Shown piece by piece: positions 36,977 to 48,038 of a DNA stretch of 56,825 bases. Made by a program: the position numbers and the translations under genes. The notes below the pieces were generated by a model. It was given only the letters and a program-made list of their open reading frames with translations. It was not told where the DNA came from and did no database searches. Within the stretch, counting starts at the first letter, position 1. Every line of letters begins with the position of its first letter. The stretch comes from Methylibium sp. (GTDB lineage Bacteria; Pseudomonadota; Gammaproteobacteria; Burkholderiales; Burkholderiaceae_C): positions 1-56,825 of the forward strand of contig PNNH01000085.1 of assembly GCA_013824165.1 (NCBI GenBank), given 5' to 3'.

Positions 36977-37687
36977 TCAGGCCGTGGCCTGCGAGTAGTG
37001 CGCCAGGCGACTTGTGTCAGGAATGTGGATCTCACGCCTGTCCATGCTGATGAGACCGGCCTCTTCCAGTTCTCGCAGCACGCGTGAGAAGTACTCCGGG
37101 GTCAGAGACAGGCGGGCCGCAATCGCTGCCTTGCTAACGGGCAGTGAGACTGTCAGCGGCGTGCCGCTGCGGCAGGGTGCTGCAACGTCGTCCAGCTGGT
37201 CGAGTAGATAGCCCACCACACGCCGCAGCCCGCTGTGCAGGCAGTAGGACTCGACATCGCGCAGCAAGCCCTGCATGCGCTGCGAGGCGCCAGCCAGCAT
37301 GCGCAGCGCAAAGGCTGGGTGATGGAGCACCAGCGCGGTGACTGCTGCCTTGGGAACCCGCACCAGCAGCGCGGGTGTCAGGGCCTGCGCGCTCATGCCG
37401 TGGCTGTGTTCGTTGAAAACACACAGCTCTGCGATAGGCTGGCCTGGGCCGGCCAGTTCGAACACTTTCTCAGCCCCGTTGTCGGCTACTAAGTAGACTT
37501 TTAGGTGGCCGGTCACCACCAGATGAAATGCATCGCAGCGGTCGCCGGCCGTGAAGAGCATGTCACCTCGCTCCAGCCTCTGCAGGCTGCAGCCCTCGCG
37601 GGCGATGCGCTCACGGTCTTGCGCTGGCAGCCCGCTGAACAGCGGCAGCACTGACAGATAGCGGACGAGATCGAAGGTGGCTTGCAT
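36977..37687 (-). CDS. Dnr-type Crp/Fnr-family regulator, copy 1
   Basis: This 236-aa protein has a cyclic-nucleotide-binding-like sensor domain (DMLFTAGDRCDAFHLVVTGHLKVYLV) and a C-terminal HTH (VSKAAIAARLSLTPEYFSRVLREL). The recognition helix has E-x-x-S-R, as in FNR, which fits TTGA half-sites. The N-terminal Cys cluster of FNR is absent, as expected for Dnr-type NO sensors. The start at 37687 follows GGGAG by 8 bases. Its stop is 1 bp from the converging d1-like gene. A perfect box lies in its promoter at 37749. Confidence 0.9.
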   Translation of the reverse strand: MQATFDLVRYLSVLPLFSGLPAQDRERIAREGCSLQRLERGDMLFTAGDRCDAFHLVVTGHLKVYLVADNGAEKVFELAGPGQPIAELCVFNEHSHGMSAQALTPALLVRVPKAAVTALVLHHPAFALRMLAGASQRMQGLLRDVESYCLHSGLRRVVGYLLDQLDDVAAPCRSGTPLTVSLPVSKAAIAARLSLTPEYFSRVLRELEEAGLISMDRREIHIPDTSRLAHYSQATA

Positions 37688-37748
37688 GGTGCGCTCTCCC
37701 TGGAAACTTCTTGAGAGCGCGATTCTTCGGCCTTCGGCAACAACGAAT

Positions 37749-37762
37749 TTGACTAGCGTCAA
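37749..37762. promoter_or_regulatory. Perfect FNR/Dnr box upstream of Dnr copy 1
   Basis: TTGACTAGCGTCAA has fully matching half-sites TTGAC and GTCAA. Its centre lies about 68 bp before the start of the first Dnr-type gene, giving a leader of about 27 bases for a -41.5 promoter. It suggests control by another FNR-family regulator or by itself. Confidence 0.8.
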
Positions 37763-37857
37763 GCCTGAGCGGCGCCTAGTTCGACAGAACTATGTCCCCC
37801 GGTCAGCTTCCTCGTCAGTTCGAACGAAGCCGGGTGGCGACTCAGGCTTGGCAGCGG

Positions 37858-38562
37858 CTAAACGGGCCGGGCGGGATAATGCAACAGGCCCTGCGCGTCG
37901 AGGATGCGGATGTCGCGTTTGTCAATCTCGATCAGCCGCGCAGCCTCCAACTCATGCAGCACGCGCGAGAAGTACTCGGGCGTCAAACTGAGGCGCGAAG
38001 CCAGCGTGGCCTTGCTGACGGGCAGGGAAACCGTCAGCACCTCGCCGCTGACGCAATCCTCGGCCTGCTGGTCGCGGAGCAAGTAGCCGATCACCCGTTG
38101 TACGCCACTGTGCAGGGCATAGGCTTCGACGTCGTGCACCAGGCCGTGCAGGCGGCGCGAGATGCCGGCGAGCATACGCAGCGCGAAGCGCGGGTCGTGA
38201 GCGATCTCTGTCAGCACGGCCTGCTTCCCCACGCTCAGGAGAAGTGTGTCGGCCAGAGCCTGGGCATTGATGATGTAAGGCTTGCCGGTGAACATCAGTG
38301 CCTCGGCGAAGCTGTGGCCAGGACCGACCAGCTCAATGACCTTTTCCTGTCCGGCCGGCGAGATTGCATAAAGCTTGACTTGACCGGTTACCGTGACATG
38401 GAACTCCTCGCAGGGCTCGCCGACACGGAAGATGGTCTCGCCGCGCGCCACCCGCAAGAGCCGACATCCAGTGGCCAGGCGCTGCAACTCCATGGGCGAG
38501 AGATCGGTGAACAGCGGCAGTACTGCGAGATAGCGGGGAAGGTCAAACCTGCGGGCGTCCAT
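37858..38562 (-). CDS. Dnr-type Crp/Fnr-family regulator, copy 2
   Basis: This 234-aa paralogue of copy 1 has the same sensor (ETIFRVGEPCEEFHVTVTGQVKLYAI) and HTH (VSKATLASRLSLTPEYFSRVLHEL) layout and also lacks the FNR Cys cluster. It is the nearer match to Dnr from Pseudomonas by its LPRYLAVLPLFTDLSPMELQRLA start. The start at 38562 has GGAG 9 bases upstream. It lies 170 bp upstream of copy 1 on the same strand but each has its own box, so they are probably separately controlled. Confidence 0.92.
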   Translation of the reverse strand: MDARRFDLPRYLAVLPLFTDLSPMELQRLATGCRLLRVARGETIFRVGEPCEEFHVTVTGQVKLYAISPAGQEKVIELVGPGHSFAEALMFTGKPYIINAQALADTLLLSVGKQAVLTEIAHDPRFALRMLAGISRRLHGLVHDVEAYALHSGVQRVIGYLLRDQQAEDCVSGEVLTVSLPVSKATLASRLSLTPEYFSRVLHELEAARLIEIDKRDIRILDAQGLLHYPARPV

Positions 38563-39000
38563 GAGGTAGGCTCCGCCGCCCATCGGGCGGCCAGCTGCGA
38601 TTCTGCCGAGCCGGCGGCAGGGCCGCCTTGACTCCGGTTAAGTCTGGCCGCTCTGTCGCTTGAGGCTCCAGCCCATCGCAGATGGCCCGCTCAGATTGGC
38701 CGCGTCGCACAACGGCCCCGCAGCGCCCGGCGCAGGACGGCGCCGAAGGTGGCGGTGCCGGTGCCGCCCACCGTGAAGCCGCCGAACTTCGGCGTATAGA
38801 GCGCGCCGCAAGCAACGCTGCAGTCTGCGGTTTGCGGCCAGGGCCGGCGTTCGTCGGGGGGCGAGCACTCGCAGCGAGGGGGCGAACTTCACGCCAATTG
38901 AACATTGAGCTTTTGGATGGGCTTCCAGCTTTTGTGTCTCGCAAGGGAGTGGTTCCAGCTAACGGTGGCTTTGCATGGGCGAGACTCTGGGGCGCCCATC
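38563..39000. other. Intergenic region between norD and Dnr copy 2
   Basis: About 440 bp separates the norD stop from the second Dnr gene. Apart from the FNR-type box at 38628-38641 I see no gene, hairpin with T-run or repeat that I can support. Several long frames here are side effects of high GC content. Confidence 0.4.
38628..38641. promoter_or_regulatory. FNR/Dnr-type box upstream of Dnr copy 2
   Basis: TTGACTCCGGTTAA has one mismatch from the TTGAC-N4-GTCAA pattern. Its centre is about 72 bp before the start of Dnr copy 2, which gives a leader of about 31 bases for a -41.5 promoter. Confidence 0.65.
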
Positions 39001-40830
39001 TCAGCCCCGGCGTACCAGCTGGGCGTAGAGCGCAGTCAGTCGCTCCGGCAGTTGGGTCGGCTGGCGCACCTGGGCCCAGCCCATGCGTCCAAACAGATGC
39101 GGCAGGTAGGCATGCGCCTCTTCGTCGATGCTCAGGCAGAAGGGCGTCAGCCCGGCCTCGCGCGCCTGTGACACGGCGTGGCGCGTGTCCTCGATGCCCC
39201 AGCGGCCTTCGTAGACGTCCAGGTCGTTTGGCTTGCCGTCGGTCAGTATCAGCAGCAGGCGCTGGCGCTCAGGGCGCTGCGCGAGGCGTTCGGTTGCAGC
39301 GCGCAGGGCAGCGCCCATGCGCGTGTAGTAACCGGGCTTGATGGCGCCCACGCGGGCTTGCGTCGTCGAGCTCCAGCTTTCATCGAAGGACTTGAGAAGC
39401 TGTAGCCGCACATGGCTGCGCCGTACCGATGAAAAGCCCAGCATCTCGAAGGCGTCGCCGCAGCCGTCCAGCGCCTCGCCGAACACATAGAGCGCTTCGC
39501 GGATCACATCGATCACACGCTGCTCATTGCTGCAGTAGGCGTCGGTGGACAGCGATAGGTCAGCCAGCAGCAGACTGGCCAACTGGCGCTCGCCGCGGGC
39601 GCGGCGTGTGAACACCGCTGGCTCGGCGCCGCCGTGACCGCCCTGGCTGCCGCCAGCGTGGCGCACCCAGGCATCCAGGTCTAGCGCCTCGCCGTCGGTG
39701 CATCCACGCTGCCACTGCGGTGCGGCGCGCAACACTTCCAGGCGGCGGCGCATGCGCCGGGCAGTCGCTCGCAAGGCCGGCGGCGGCATGAATGGGGTGC
39801 CAGGTCTTGCTTGCATTGTCTGCACCGCGCAGTGCGCCGGTAGCAGGCGTTTGTGCTTCCAGTCCCATTCGGGCAGGGTCAGTGGCACGCCGAGCGGCTC
39901 GTCGTCCTGCGCAGCACTGGGCAGGTCGAGGTCGAATTTGATGCGCGAGGCGCCGGCCTGGCCGTTGCGACTCAGTGTCAGGCGCTCCATGTCGTCCGCG
40001 GCGCGGCTGGCATTGCCATCTTCCTCGTCGTCCTCGCCGCGGTCCAGCGAGGCACGCTCGCTCCAGGTCATGATGGACTCCAGCTTCGAGGCCAACAGCA
40101 GATGAGCGCGTTGTTGAGCGTCCGGCTCGGCCTGGCGGCTGCGCCTGCGTGTTGCGCCACCATGGGCGGCGGCAGCCGCGCGCTGTGCTGCGTGGCTGTC
40201 ACTGCGCTGGCCAGCGCTGCCAGCGGCTGGCGTAGCCACCGCTTCCAGCCACATCCAGACCGGCGCCACGCTCGCCGGGCCAACGCAGCCGACGGTCAGC
40301 GGCACACCTCGCAACGCTGCCTGCACGGCTGCTTCGGCGGTGTCCAGAGGACGGCCACTGCGCGGCGCAGGCCGCAGCGCCAGCTCGGCCTCGCGCAGGC
40401 GTTCCCAGCGCGAGCGCATGCCAGGGCAGAGCTGCAGAGCGCGCTCGCTGGCGGCGAGGTTGTCGGCGATCCAGCCCTGGCCGGGCCGATAGGCGGCGGC
40501 CAGTGCGGCCAGCCACAGATAGAGATCCCGGTTGAGCCCCCGCTCGGCGTGCACGGCGATGCTCGGCGGCAGGGCCAGTGTGTCGGCGTCCAGCTGTGGG
40601 CGTTCGGCGCGCAAGCCGCTGCCCGCCAGGCGTTGCAGCCAGTCGCGTGCGCCGCCGCTGCGGGTAGCTCCGGCCGGCACCAAGCGCACGCCGGGTGGTC
40701 CGCCGGCCGCTCGAAACAGCAGGCCTGCGCTTCGCTCGACCTCGACCAGCGTCACAGCGGCCTGGGCGTGGCTGGCATCGGCCACGCGCGTGATAAAGCG
40801 ATGCCAGCGTTCGCCGATCCACTCTTCCAT
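39001..40830 (-). CDS. norD: NorD, von Willebrand factor A protein for NO reductase activation
   Basis: This 609-aa protein has a variable N-terminal half and a C-terminal VWA domain with a MIDAS motif (LLADLSLSTDAY), followed by LLLILTDGKPNDLDVYEG and GLTPFCLSIDEEA. NorD works with the AAA+ protein NorQ to insert the FeB iron into NorB. The start at 40830 is the one that fits the family (MEEWIGERWHRFI) and lies 1 bp after the preceding gene. It is the last gene of the nor operon. Confidence 0.93.
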   Translation of the reverse strand: MEEWIGERWHRFITRVADASHAQAAVTLVEVERSAGLLFRAAGGPPGVRLVPAGATRSGGARDWLQRLAGSGLRAERPQLDADTLALPPSIAVHAERGLNRDLYLWLAALAAAYRPGQGWIADNLAASERALQLCPGMRSRWERLREAELALRPAPRSGRPLDTAEAAVQAALRGVPLTVGCVGPASVAPVWMWLEAVATPAAGSAGQRSDSHAAQRAAAAAHGGATRRRSRQAEPDAQQRAHLLLASKLESIMTWSERASLDRGEDDEEDGNASRAADDMERLTLSRNGQAGASRIKFDLDLPSAAQDDEPLGVPLTLPEWDWKHKRLLPAHCAVQTMQARPGTPFMPPPALRATARRMRRRLEVLRAAPQWQRGCTDGEALDLDAWVRHAGGSQGGHGGAEPAVFTRRARGERQLASLLLADLSLSTDAYCSNEQRVIDVIREALYVFGEALDGCGDAFEMLGFSSVRRSHVRLQLLKSFDESWSSTTQARVGAIKPGYYTRMGAALRAATERLAQRPERQRLLLILTDGKPNDLDVYEGRWGIEDTRHAVSQAREAGLTPFCLSIDEEAHAYLPHLFGRMGWAQVRQPTQLPERLTALYAQLVRRG

Positions 40831-40831
40831 C

Positions 40832-41813
40832 TCAGCGGTGCTCTTCTCGACGCTGGCGCAGCGTCTCGCGCACCGCCTCGACGCCGACCTTCCATTCCAG
40901 GTTGACGCCCTGTGTAGGACGCGCGGCATGCGAGCTCTCGCATTCGGTGACACATTGGCCGCATTGCACGCAGGAGAACATCATGCGTTTGATATTGCGC
41001 GGGTTCAGCCGCATCGGGCAGGCCACGTCGCAGGCGCTGCCTTGCGGGGCCTGCTCGGTCTCGCACGCCCGGCAGTCGCGCGCGCGGCGGCGATCGAACG
41101 CGACCACCAGGGCCTTGGGGTTGGCCATCCAGGCCAGGCTCTGAAACAGGCCTACCGCGCAGCCGAAGCGGCAGAATAGATGGCGCGCCAGCAACAGCTC
41201 TGCGGTGAAGACGCCACCGGCGATCAGGATGAACCGGGCCTCAGCCGGTGTCAGTGAGGCGCTCAGCAGATGGCTCCAGACCCGAGCCGGCGGCAGCAGA
41301 TAGGTGAGCAGGGTGATGGACCACAGGAAGCCAAAAAACGCGCAACTGATGAAGAACAGCGGCCACCAGCGTGCATCGGGCGCTTCGCCCGGGCGCAGTG
41401 TCCGCTGCCGGTCCCACAGGCTGAAACGGCCGCTGGCCTTGTGCAGCAGGGCGTTCAAGCCTTCCACCAGCGAGAAGTGCGGGCACAGCCAGCCGCAATA
41501 GAGCCGGCCCCAGCGCCAGGCCACGTAAAGGAAACTCCCCACCAGCGCCAGCGCCGGCAAGATGCCTCGCAGGATCAGCGCCAGTGCTGCTTCGGTGGGG
41601 GTCACCTGGTGCTGCGCCAGCGCGTCGATGCCCAGGCTCCAGCGCATGCCCAGCACCCACAACTGGGTCTCGGTGAGATCGAAGCGCAGCAGGTTCAGCG
41701 CTGGTGCGAGCAGGAATAGCGCGAAGAAGGCCGCCTGCGCGAGGCGCCGCCGACGCTGCAGGCGTGCCAGGGGCAGTGCATAGTTGCGCTGGAACAGGAA
41801 GGCAGGGGCCGGA

Positions 41814-41821
<8 letters not shown>
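40832..41821 (-). CDS. Membrane-bound 4Fe-4S protein in the nor operon (CcoG/NapH-like)
   Basis: This 329-aa protein has about five membrane helices and NapH/CcoG-type motifs CGWLCPHFSLVEG and CRFGCAVGLFQ. Two cytoplasmic cluster regions follow: CRACETEQ with a later CDVACP, and CVQCGQCVTECESSH. It lacks the C-terminal Ig-like domain of CcoG. It starts 8 bp inside norQ and ends 1 bp before norD, so it is coupled to both. It may pass electrons to a metal during NorB FeB assembly, or supply copper. The position is the main clue and the role is unproven. Confidence 0.82.
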
Positions 41822-44050
<2,229 letters not shown>

Positions 44051-44476
44051 TTACCCCTCGATATTGGGCGGCCACTTCTCGGTGTCCACGCCGTTGGTCC
44101 ACTTCAGGAACTCGACCATGTCGTCAAGCTGTGCATCCGTCAGGTGGAACTGCGGCATCTGGCGCCGGCCCGGAGCCTGGGTGGGCTGAGCCTTCATCCA
44201 GGCTTTGATGAAGTCGGGGCCGCGGCGGGTGTAGACATTGCCCAGTTCGGGGGCGAAGTAAGCCCCTTCGCCCAGCAGCGTGTGGCAGCCGATGCAGTTG
44301 CGCGTTTCCCAGATGTGTTTGCCGCGCACGACAGCCGGCGTGATATCGCCCGACTTGGAGCGCGCCGGTATGCGTTGCTCGGTGTCGAAGATCAGCACGG
44401 CAAACAGCAGCACGAAGAAGGCTGTGCCGCCGTAGAAGATATTGCGCGCCATCTGGCTGGTGAAGCCTCGGCTCAT
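44051..44476 (-). CDS. norC: NorC, cytochrome c subunit of NO reductase
   Basis: This 141-aa protein has one N-terminal membrane anchor (FYGGTAFFVLLFAVLIF), haem motif CIGCH at 61-65 and the conserved GEGAYFAPELGNV and MPQFHLTDAQLDDMVEFLKW with the Met ligand. It receives electrons from cytochrome c551 and passes them to NorB. The start at 44476 is chosen because GGAGG lies 6 bases before it; an ATG two codons earlier abuts the ribosome site. It leads the norC-B-Q-x-D operon. Confidence 0.96.
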   Translation of the reverse strand: MSRGFTSQMARNIFYGGTAFFVLLFAVLIFDTEQRIPARSKSGDITPAVVRGKHIWETRNCIGCHTLLGEGAYFAPELGNVYTRRGPDFIKAWMKAQPTQAPGRRQMPQFHLTDAQLDDMVEFLKWTNGVDTEKWPPNIEG

Positions 44477-44536
44477 GGTCATCCTCCGGGGATAGATTGG
44501 GATGCCGACAGCCTAGGGAAACGCTCAGAAATTTCC

Positions 44537-44550
44537 TTGAACCTGTATAA
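44537..44550. promoter_or_regulatory. FNR/Dnr-type half-box upstream of norC
   Basis: TTGAACCTGTATAA has a good TTGA half and the same TTGAACC start as other boxes, with a degenerate right half. It lies 61 bp before norC and 63 bp before the divergent small gene, and could serve both. The AACCTG in it pairs with CAGGTT 11 bases further on, forming a second inverted repeat. Confidence 0.45.
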
Positions 44551-44612
44551 GAAATCCAGGTTTTATTCTGCGGCGGTGCGCGACAGCTTCGGTGGACCCT
44601 ACACTGGTACGT

Positions 44613-45035
44613 ATGAGCGAAAAGCTGATCACCTCCTTCGACGAACTGCTGCAGGCCGCCCTGCAGCAGGGCGATGTGCAGCCCCAGCGTCTGTTGCTGG
44701 TCTTTGCCGGTGCCAGTCTGGGCGCCGACGCGACGCCGGCGCAGCGTGCTGCGTTCGAGGCGGGAGCTGGCGGTGAGCTGGCGCCGCTGATGTGCGTGGA
44801 CAAGACGCCCGAGGAGTTGGCTGGTGGATTTGCCGCGCTGGCGGCTGAAGCCAGTGCCATGCTGAGCCCGACGGGTCAGGACTGGGCGCTGGTTTTCGCT
44901 GCAGCGCTGTCCGGGCCAGTGGACGACACCCGCGTGGATGCGGCGCTGAACCGCATGGTCGAGGCGCTGCGGCAGGGCCAGGCGGCAGGCTTCATCCCCT
45001 TTGATCGCAGCGGCAAGGCCGTTAAGTTGGGCTGA
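44613..45035 (+). CDS. Conserved small protein of unknown function, divergent from norC
   Basis: This 140-aa soluble protein begins MSEKLITSFDELLQAAL and holds QRLLLVFAGASLGADATPAQ, LAPLMCVDKTPEEL and DWALVFAAALSGP. From memory, related proteins in betaproteobacteria are labelled ribonucleotide reductase subunit alpha, but nothing in it resembles that enzyme. It has no signal peptide, cofactor motif or membrane helix. Its promoter region is shared with norC, which suggests a link to NO metabolism. The start at 44613 is favoured over 44592. Confidence 0.75.
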   Translation: MSEKLITSFDELLQAALQQGDVQPQRLLLVFAGASLGADATPAQRAAFEAGAGGELAPLMCVDKTPEELAGGFAALAAEASAMLSPTGQDWALVFAAALSGPVDDTRVDAALNRMVEALRQGQAAGFIPFDRSGKAVKLG

Positions 45036-45564
45036 GTCGCCGCCGCCCGGCTATCGGCTGCGCGCAAGCCGGCCTGCATCAAGCGAATGGGCTGGGCGCC
45101 AAGGCGCTTTGCGGCAGGCCGCACATGGAGGCGCGCACGATGAGCTGCCCGAGTCAGACTTCTCGCGGGCAGACTCCGGCGTAAGGCATCCGCTGCCCGT
45201 CCTCCCTGACGCAACTGCGGCGCTGGTTTCAGGACGAGGTGATCTCGCCCCATCTCCTGTTCGCCGATCAGGCCATCGGCGGCGGGTAGCACAGTGGGAT
45301 CGTGCCCCTGAGGCGCAAGCGCAGCAGGATCCGCGGCCAGTGCAGCAATCTGCCACGCTTGTGTGCGGCCACGGAGCGACGCCGGCTGGATCTCAGAGCG
45401 CCAGATGTCGAATTGCCCCTGCGCGCCTCATGGTGGCTCTTGTCCTTGATCAGCTCGTCTCCTCATGCACGGAATTGCATCGAGGGCATTGGTGTTTTCA
45501 GGCGTCAGCGCATTTGGTTTGCGTCGGCGCAATCTCCGGTGAGTCTCTTTAGGTTCGCGGGCGA

Positions 45565-45580
45565 TCACTACATATAGTGT
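45565..45580. promoter_or_regulatory. NrdR box 1 upstream of nrdD
   Basis: TCACTACATATAGTGT matches the NrdR consensus acaCwAtATaTwGtgt at 14 of 16 positions. NrdR represses ribonucleotide reductase genes when dATP is high. A second box lies exactly 32 bp downstream. Confidence 0.8.
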
Positions 45581-45596
45581 TTGGAGTCGTTGCGCA

Positions 45597-45612
45597 ACAC
45601 TAGATGTGTGGC
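45597..45612. promoter_or_regulatory. NrdR box 2 upstream of nrdD
   Basis: ACACTAGATGTGTGGC matches the first half of the NrdR consensus well and the second half poorly. Its start is 32 bp from box 1, three helical turns, which is the spacing NrdR normally needs. The spacing strengthens the call. Confidence 0.65.
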
Positions 45613-45706
45613 CTTTGCTGGGCTGGATGCTGGATGCAAGTGCCAAGTCCACGTTGCGTAAGTCCCTCTCCTCAATCCCTAGAGGCTGCCGCAATGCAGA
45701 CCAAGA

Positions 45707-47758
45707 ATGCTGATGACATCCAACTCTCCTAAAGGTGGCGTGTTCGATCTGCCCCCCTTGATCACCAAGCGTGACGGGCGCGAGCTGGCGTTCGACCCGG
45801 AGAAGATTGTTCATGCCCTGACTCGGGCAGGTGCAGCCTGTGCTGAGCTGGACGCTGGCAGCGCGCGCCGCCTCACCTTTGAAAGGGTCCTGCCGGCACT
45901 GGCCGCGCAAATCGGATCCAAGCCCTCGGTCGAGGCGGTGCAGGATCTGGTGGAGTCCGCGCTGTTCGACGCCGGACTTCGCCGGACGCTCCGCGCTTAC
46001 GCGGTGTATCGCGAGCAGCATAGGAAACTGCGGGACGCAAGGCAGACTTTGGTCGATGTGCAGGCGACCATGGACGAATACCTGCAGCAGCGGGACTGGC
46101 GCATCCGGGCCAATGCCAATCAGGGCTGGAGTCTGGGAGGGCTGATCCTGAACGTCTCCGGCAAGGTGGTGGCGAACTACTGGCTGGATCAGGTCTATCC
46201 GCCCGAGATCGGTCGGGCCCATCGCGAGGCCGACATCCACATCCATGACCTCGACATGCTCAGTGGCTACTGCGCTGGCTGGTCCTTGCGGACACTTCTC
46301 AATGAAGGGCTCAACGGTGTCCCTGGCAAGGTTGAAGCTGGCCCGGCCCAGCATCTCAGCAGTGCGGTCGGGCAGATCGTCAACTTCCTGGGCACCTTGC
46401 AGAATGAATGGGCCGGCGCACAGGCCTTCTCCAGTTTCGATACCTACTTGGCGCCCTATGTGCGCAAGGACGGTCTGGGCTATGAGCAGGTCCGTCAGGC
46501 GATGCAGGAGTTGATCTACAACCTCAATGTCCCTTCGCGCTGGGGCACACAGACGCCGTTCACCAACCTGACCTTCGACTGGACCTGCCCAGAGGACCTG
46601 CGAGAGCAGGTGCCGATGATCGGCGGGCGCGAGATGCCGTTCCGCTATGGCGACTTGCAGGCTGAGATGGACCTGATCAACCGCGCCTACATTGACGTGA
46701 TGATGGCTGGCGATGCCAAGGGTCGCGCCTTTACCTTCCCCATTCCCACCTACAACATCACCCGGGATTTTGACTGGGACAGCCCGAATTCGCAGGCCCT
46801 GTTCGAGATGACTGCGCGCTACGGTCTGCCGTATTTCCAGAACTTCCTGAACTCTGAGCTGCAGCCCAATATGGTTCGCTCGATGTGCTGCCGGCTTCAG
46901 CTCGACCTGCGAGAGTTGCTGAAGCGGGGCAATGGACTGTTCGGCTCAGCCGAGCAGACAGGATCCCTGGGGGTGGTGACGGTCAACTGCGCGCGCCTGG
47001 GCCATTTGCATGCTGGCGATGAGGCTGAACTGCTGAAGGCGCTGGACCGCCTTCTGGAGTTGGGGCGTGACAGCTTGGAGATCAAGCGCAAGGTGATACA
47101 GCGATTGATCGACGAGGGGCTGTTTCCCTACACGCGGCGCTACCTGGGAACCCTGAGGAACCACTTTTCTACGCTGGGCGTGAACGGCATCAACGAGATG
47201 GTCCGTAACTTCAGTGCGGACCGGGACAACATCACTACACCGGCTGGCCATGCCATGGCGGTGCGCCTACTGGACCATGTGCGTACGCGCATGGTGGAAT
47301 TTCAAGAGCAGACCGGACACCTCTACAACCTGGAGGCAACGCCGGCGGAAGGGACCACCTACCGCTTCGCGAAGGAAGATCGCAAGCGATTCCCCGGCAT
47401 TCTGCAGGCGGGGACACCCGAGCAGCCCTACTACACGAACAGCTCGCAGCTGCCGGTGGGCTTCACCGACGATCCCTTTGAGGCGCTGGAGCGCCAGGAT
47501 GAGCTGCAGCGGAAATACACGGGAGGCACCGTGCTGCACCTTTACATGAACGAGGCAGTCTCGAGCAGTGCGGCATGCCGCGAACTGGTGCGCCGGTCCC
47601 TGTCCAGTTTCCGCTTGCCGTACATCACGGTCACACCAACTTTTTCAATTTGCCCCACGCACGGTTATCTGAGCGGGCATCACGAGTTCTGCCCCAAGTG
47701 CGACAGCGACTTGCTCGCGAAGAAGGCACAGACCTGCCGCGATACCGCTTGCGCCTGA
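45707..47758 (+). CDS. nrdD: NrdD, class III anaerobic ribonucleotide reductase, large part without the glycyl-radical domain
   Basis: This 683-aa protein has an N-terminal ATP-cone (ITKRDGRELAFDPEKIVHAL), the ten-stranded barrel with catalytic cysteines in RSMCCRLQLDL, and a C-terminal zinc site CPTHGYLSGHHEFCPKC. It then stops after 18 more residues (CRDTACA). The usual glycyl-radical tail, R-V-x-G-Y near the C-terminus, is missing; it is supplied by the next gene. It reduces ribonucleoside triphosphates in the absence of oxygen. The start is 45707, with ATG at 45713 as an alternative. Confidence 0.93.
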   Translation: MLMTSNSPKGGVFDLPPLITKRDGRELAFDPEKIVHALTRAGAACAELDAGSARRLTFERVLPALAAQIGSKPSVEAVQDLVESALFDAGLRRTLRAYAVYREQHRKLRDARQTLVDVQATMDEYLQQRDWRIRANANQGWSLGGLILNVSGKVVANYWLDQVYPPEIGRAHREADIHIHDLDMLSGYCAGWSLRTLLNEGLNGVPGKVEAGPAQHLSSAVGQIVNFLGTLQNEWAGAQAFSSFDTYLAPYVRKDGLGYEQVRQAMQELIYNLNVPSRWGTQTPFTNLTFDWTCPEDLREQVPMIGGREMPFRYGDLQAEMDLINRAYIDVMMAGDAKGRAFTFPIPTYNITRDFDWDSPNSQALFEMTARYGLPYFQNFLNSELQPNMVRSMCCRLQLDLRELLKRGNGLFGSAEQTGSLGVVTVNCARLGHLHAGDEAELLKALDRLLELGRDSLEIKRKVIQRLIDEGLFPYTRRYLGTLRNHFSTLGVNGINEMVRNFSADRDNITTPAGHAMAVRLLDHVRTRMVEFQEQTGHLYNLEATPAEGTTYRFAKEDRKRFPGILQAGTPEQPYYTNSSQLPVGFTDDPFEALERQDELQRKYTGGTVLHLYMNEAVSSSAACRELVRRSLSSFRLPYITVTPTFSICPTHGYLSGHHEFCPKCDSDLLAKKAQTCRDTACA

Positions 47759-47826
47759 GGGAGTAGCGGTCCTTGTGCAGTTCTTACTTTCCCATTTATT
47801 CAACAAGCCCAAGGAGGGCATTAACC

Positions 47827-48018
47827 ATGCAACAGCTGAATCTATCGAGCCATCACACCCAGGCGCCCCAGCTGCGCGACGAAGAGCGGCAGCGCTGCGA
47901 GGTCTGGACGCGGGTCATGGGCTATCACCGCCCGGTTAGCTCGTTCAATACCGGCAAGCAAGGAGAGTTCCGAGAGCGGCTGCACTTCGAGGAGTCGCGT
48001 GTGCCCCTGGCCGACTGA
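47827..48018 (+). CDS. Separate glycyl-radical domain of NrdD (63 aa)
   Basis: This 63-aa protein contains EVWTRVMGYHRPVSSFNTGK, then GEFRERLHFEE. This is the glycyl-radical loop and tail of NrdD, with Gly32 as the radical site. It has its own strong ribosome site (AAGGAGGG, 9 bases before ATG at 47827) and lies 68 bp after the nrdD stop in another frame, so it is a real separate gene rather than a recent frameshift. It is expected to dock on NrdD and be activated by NrdG, much as the spare-part protein GrcA serves pyruvate formate-lyase. Confidence 0.85.
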   Translation: MQQLNLSSHHTQAPQLRDEERQRCEVWTRVMGYHRPVSSFNTGKQGEFRERLHFEESRVPLAD

Positions 48019-48038
48019 AAGGCCTGGAGCACAGCCAG

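Larger units (their letters stand above)
45036..45706. other. Gene-free region upstream of nrdD
   Basis: About 670 bp without a supportable gene. The last 140 bp hold the nrdD promoter with two NrdR boxes. The first 500 bp have frames on both strands, but none shows a recognisable domain or ribosome site. Confidence 0.4.

Noticed and set aside
47759-47826. A frameshift or sequencing error joining nrdD to the 63-aa protein
   Set aside because: The 68-bp gap carries a strong ribosome site placed correctly for the small gene, and nrdD ends after a complete zinc site, which favours a true split.
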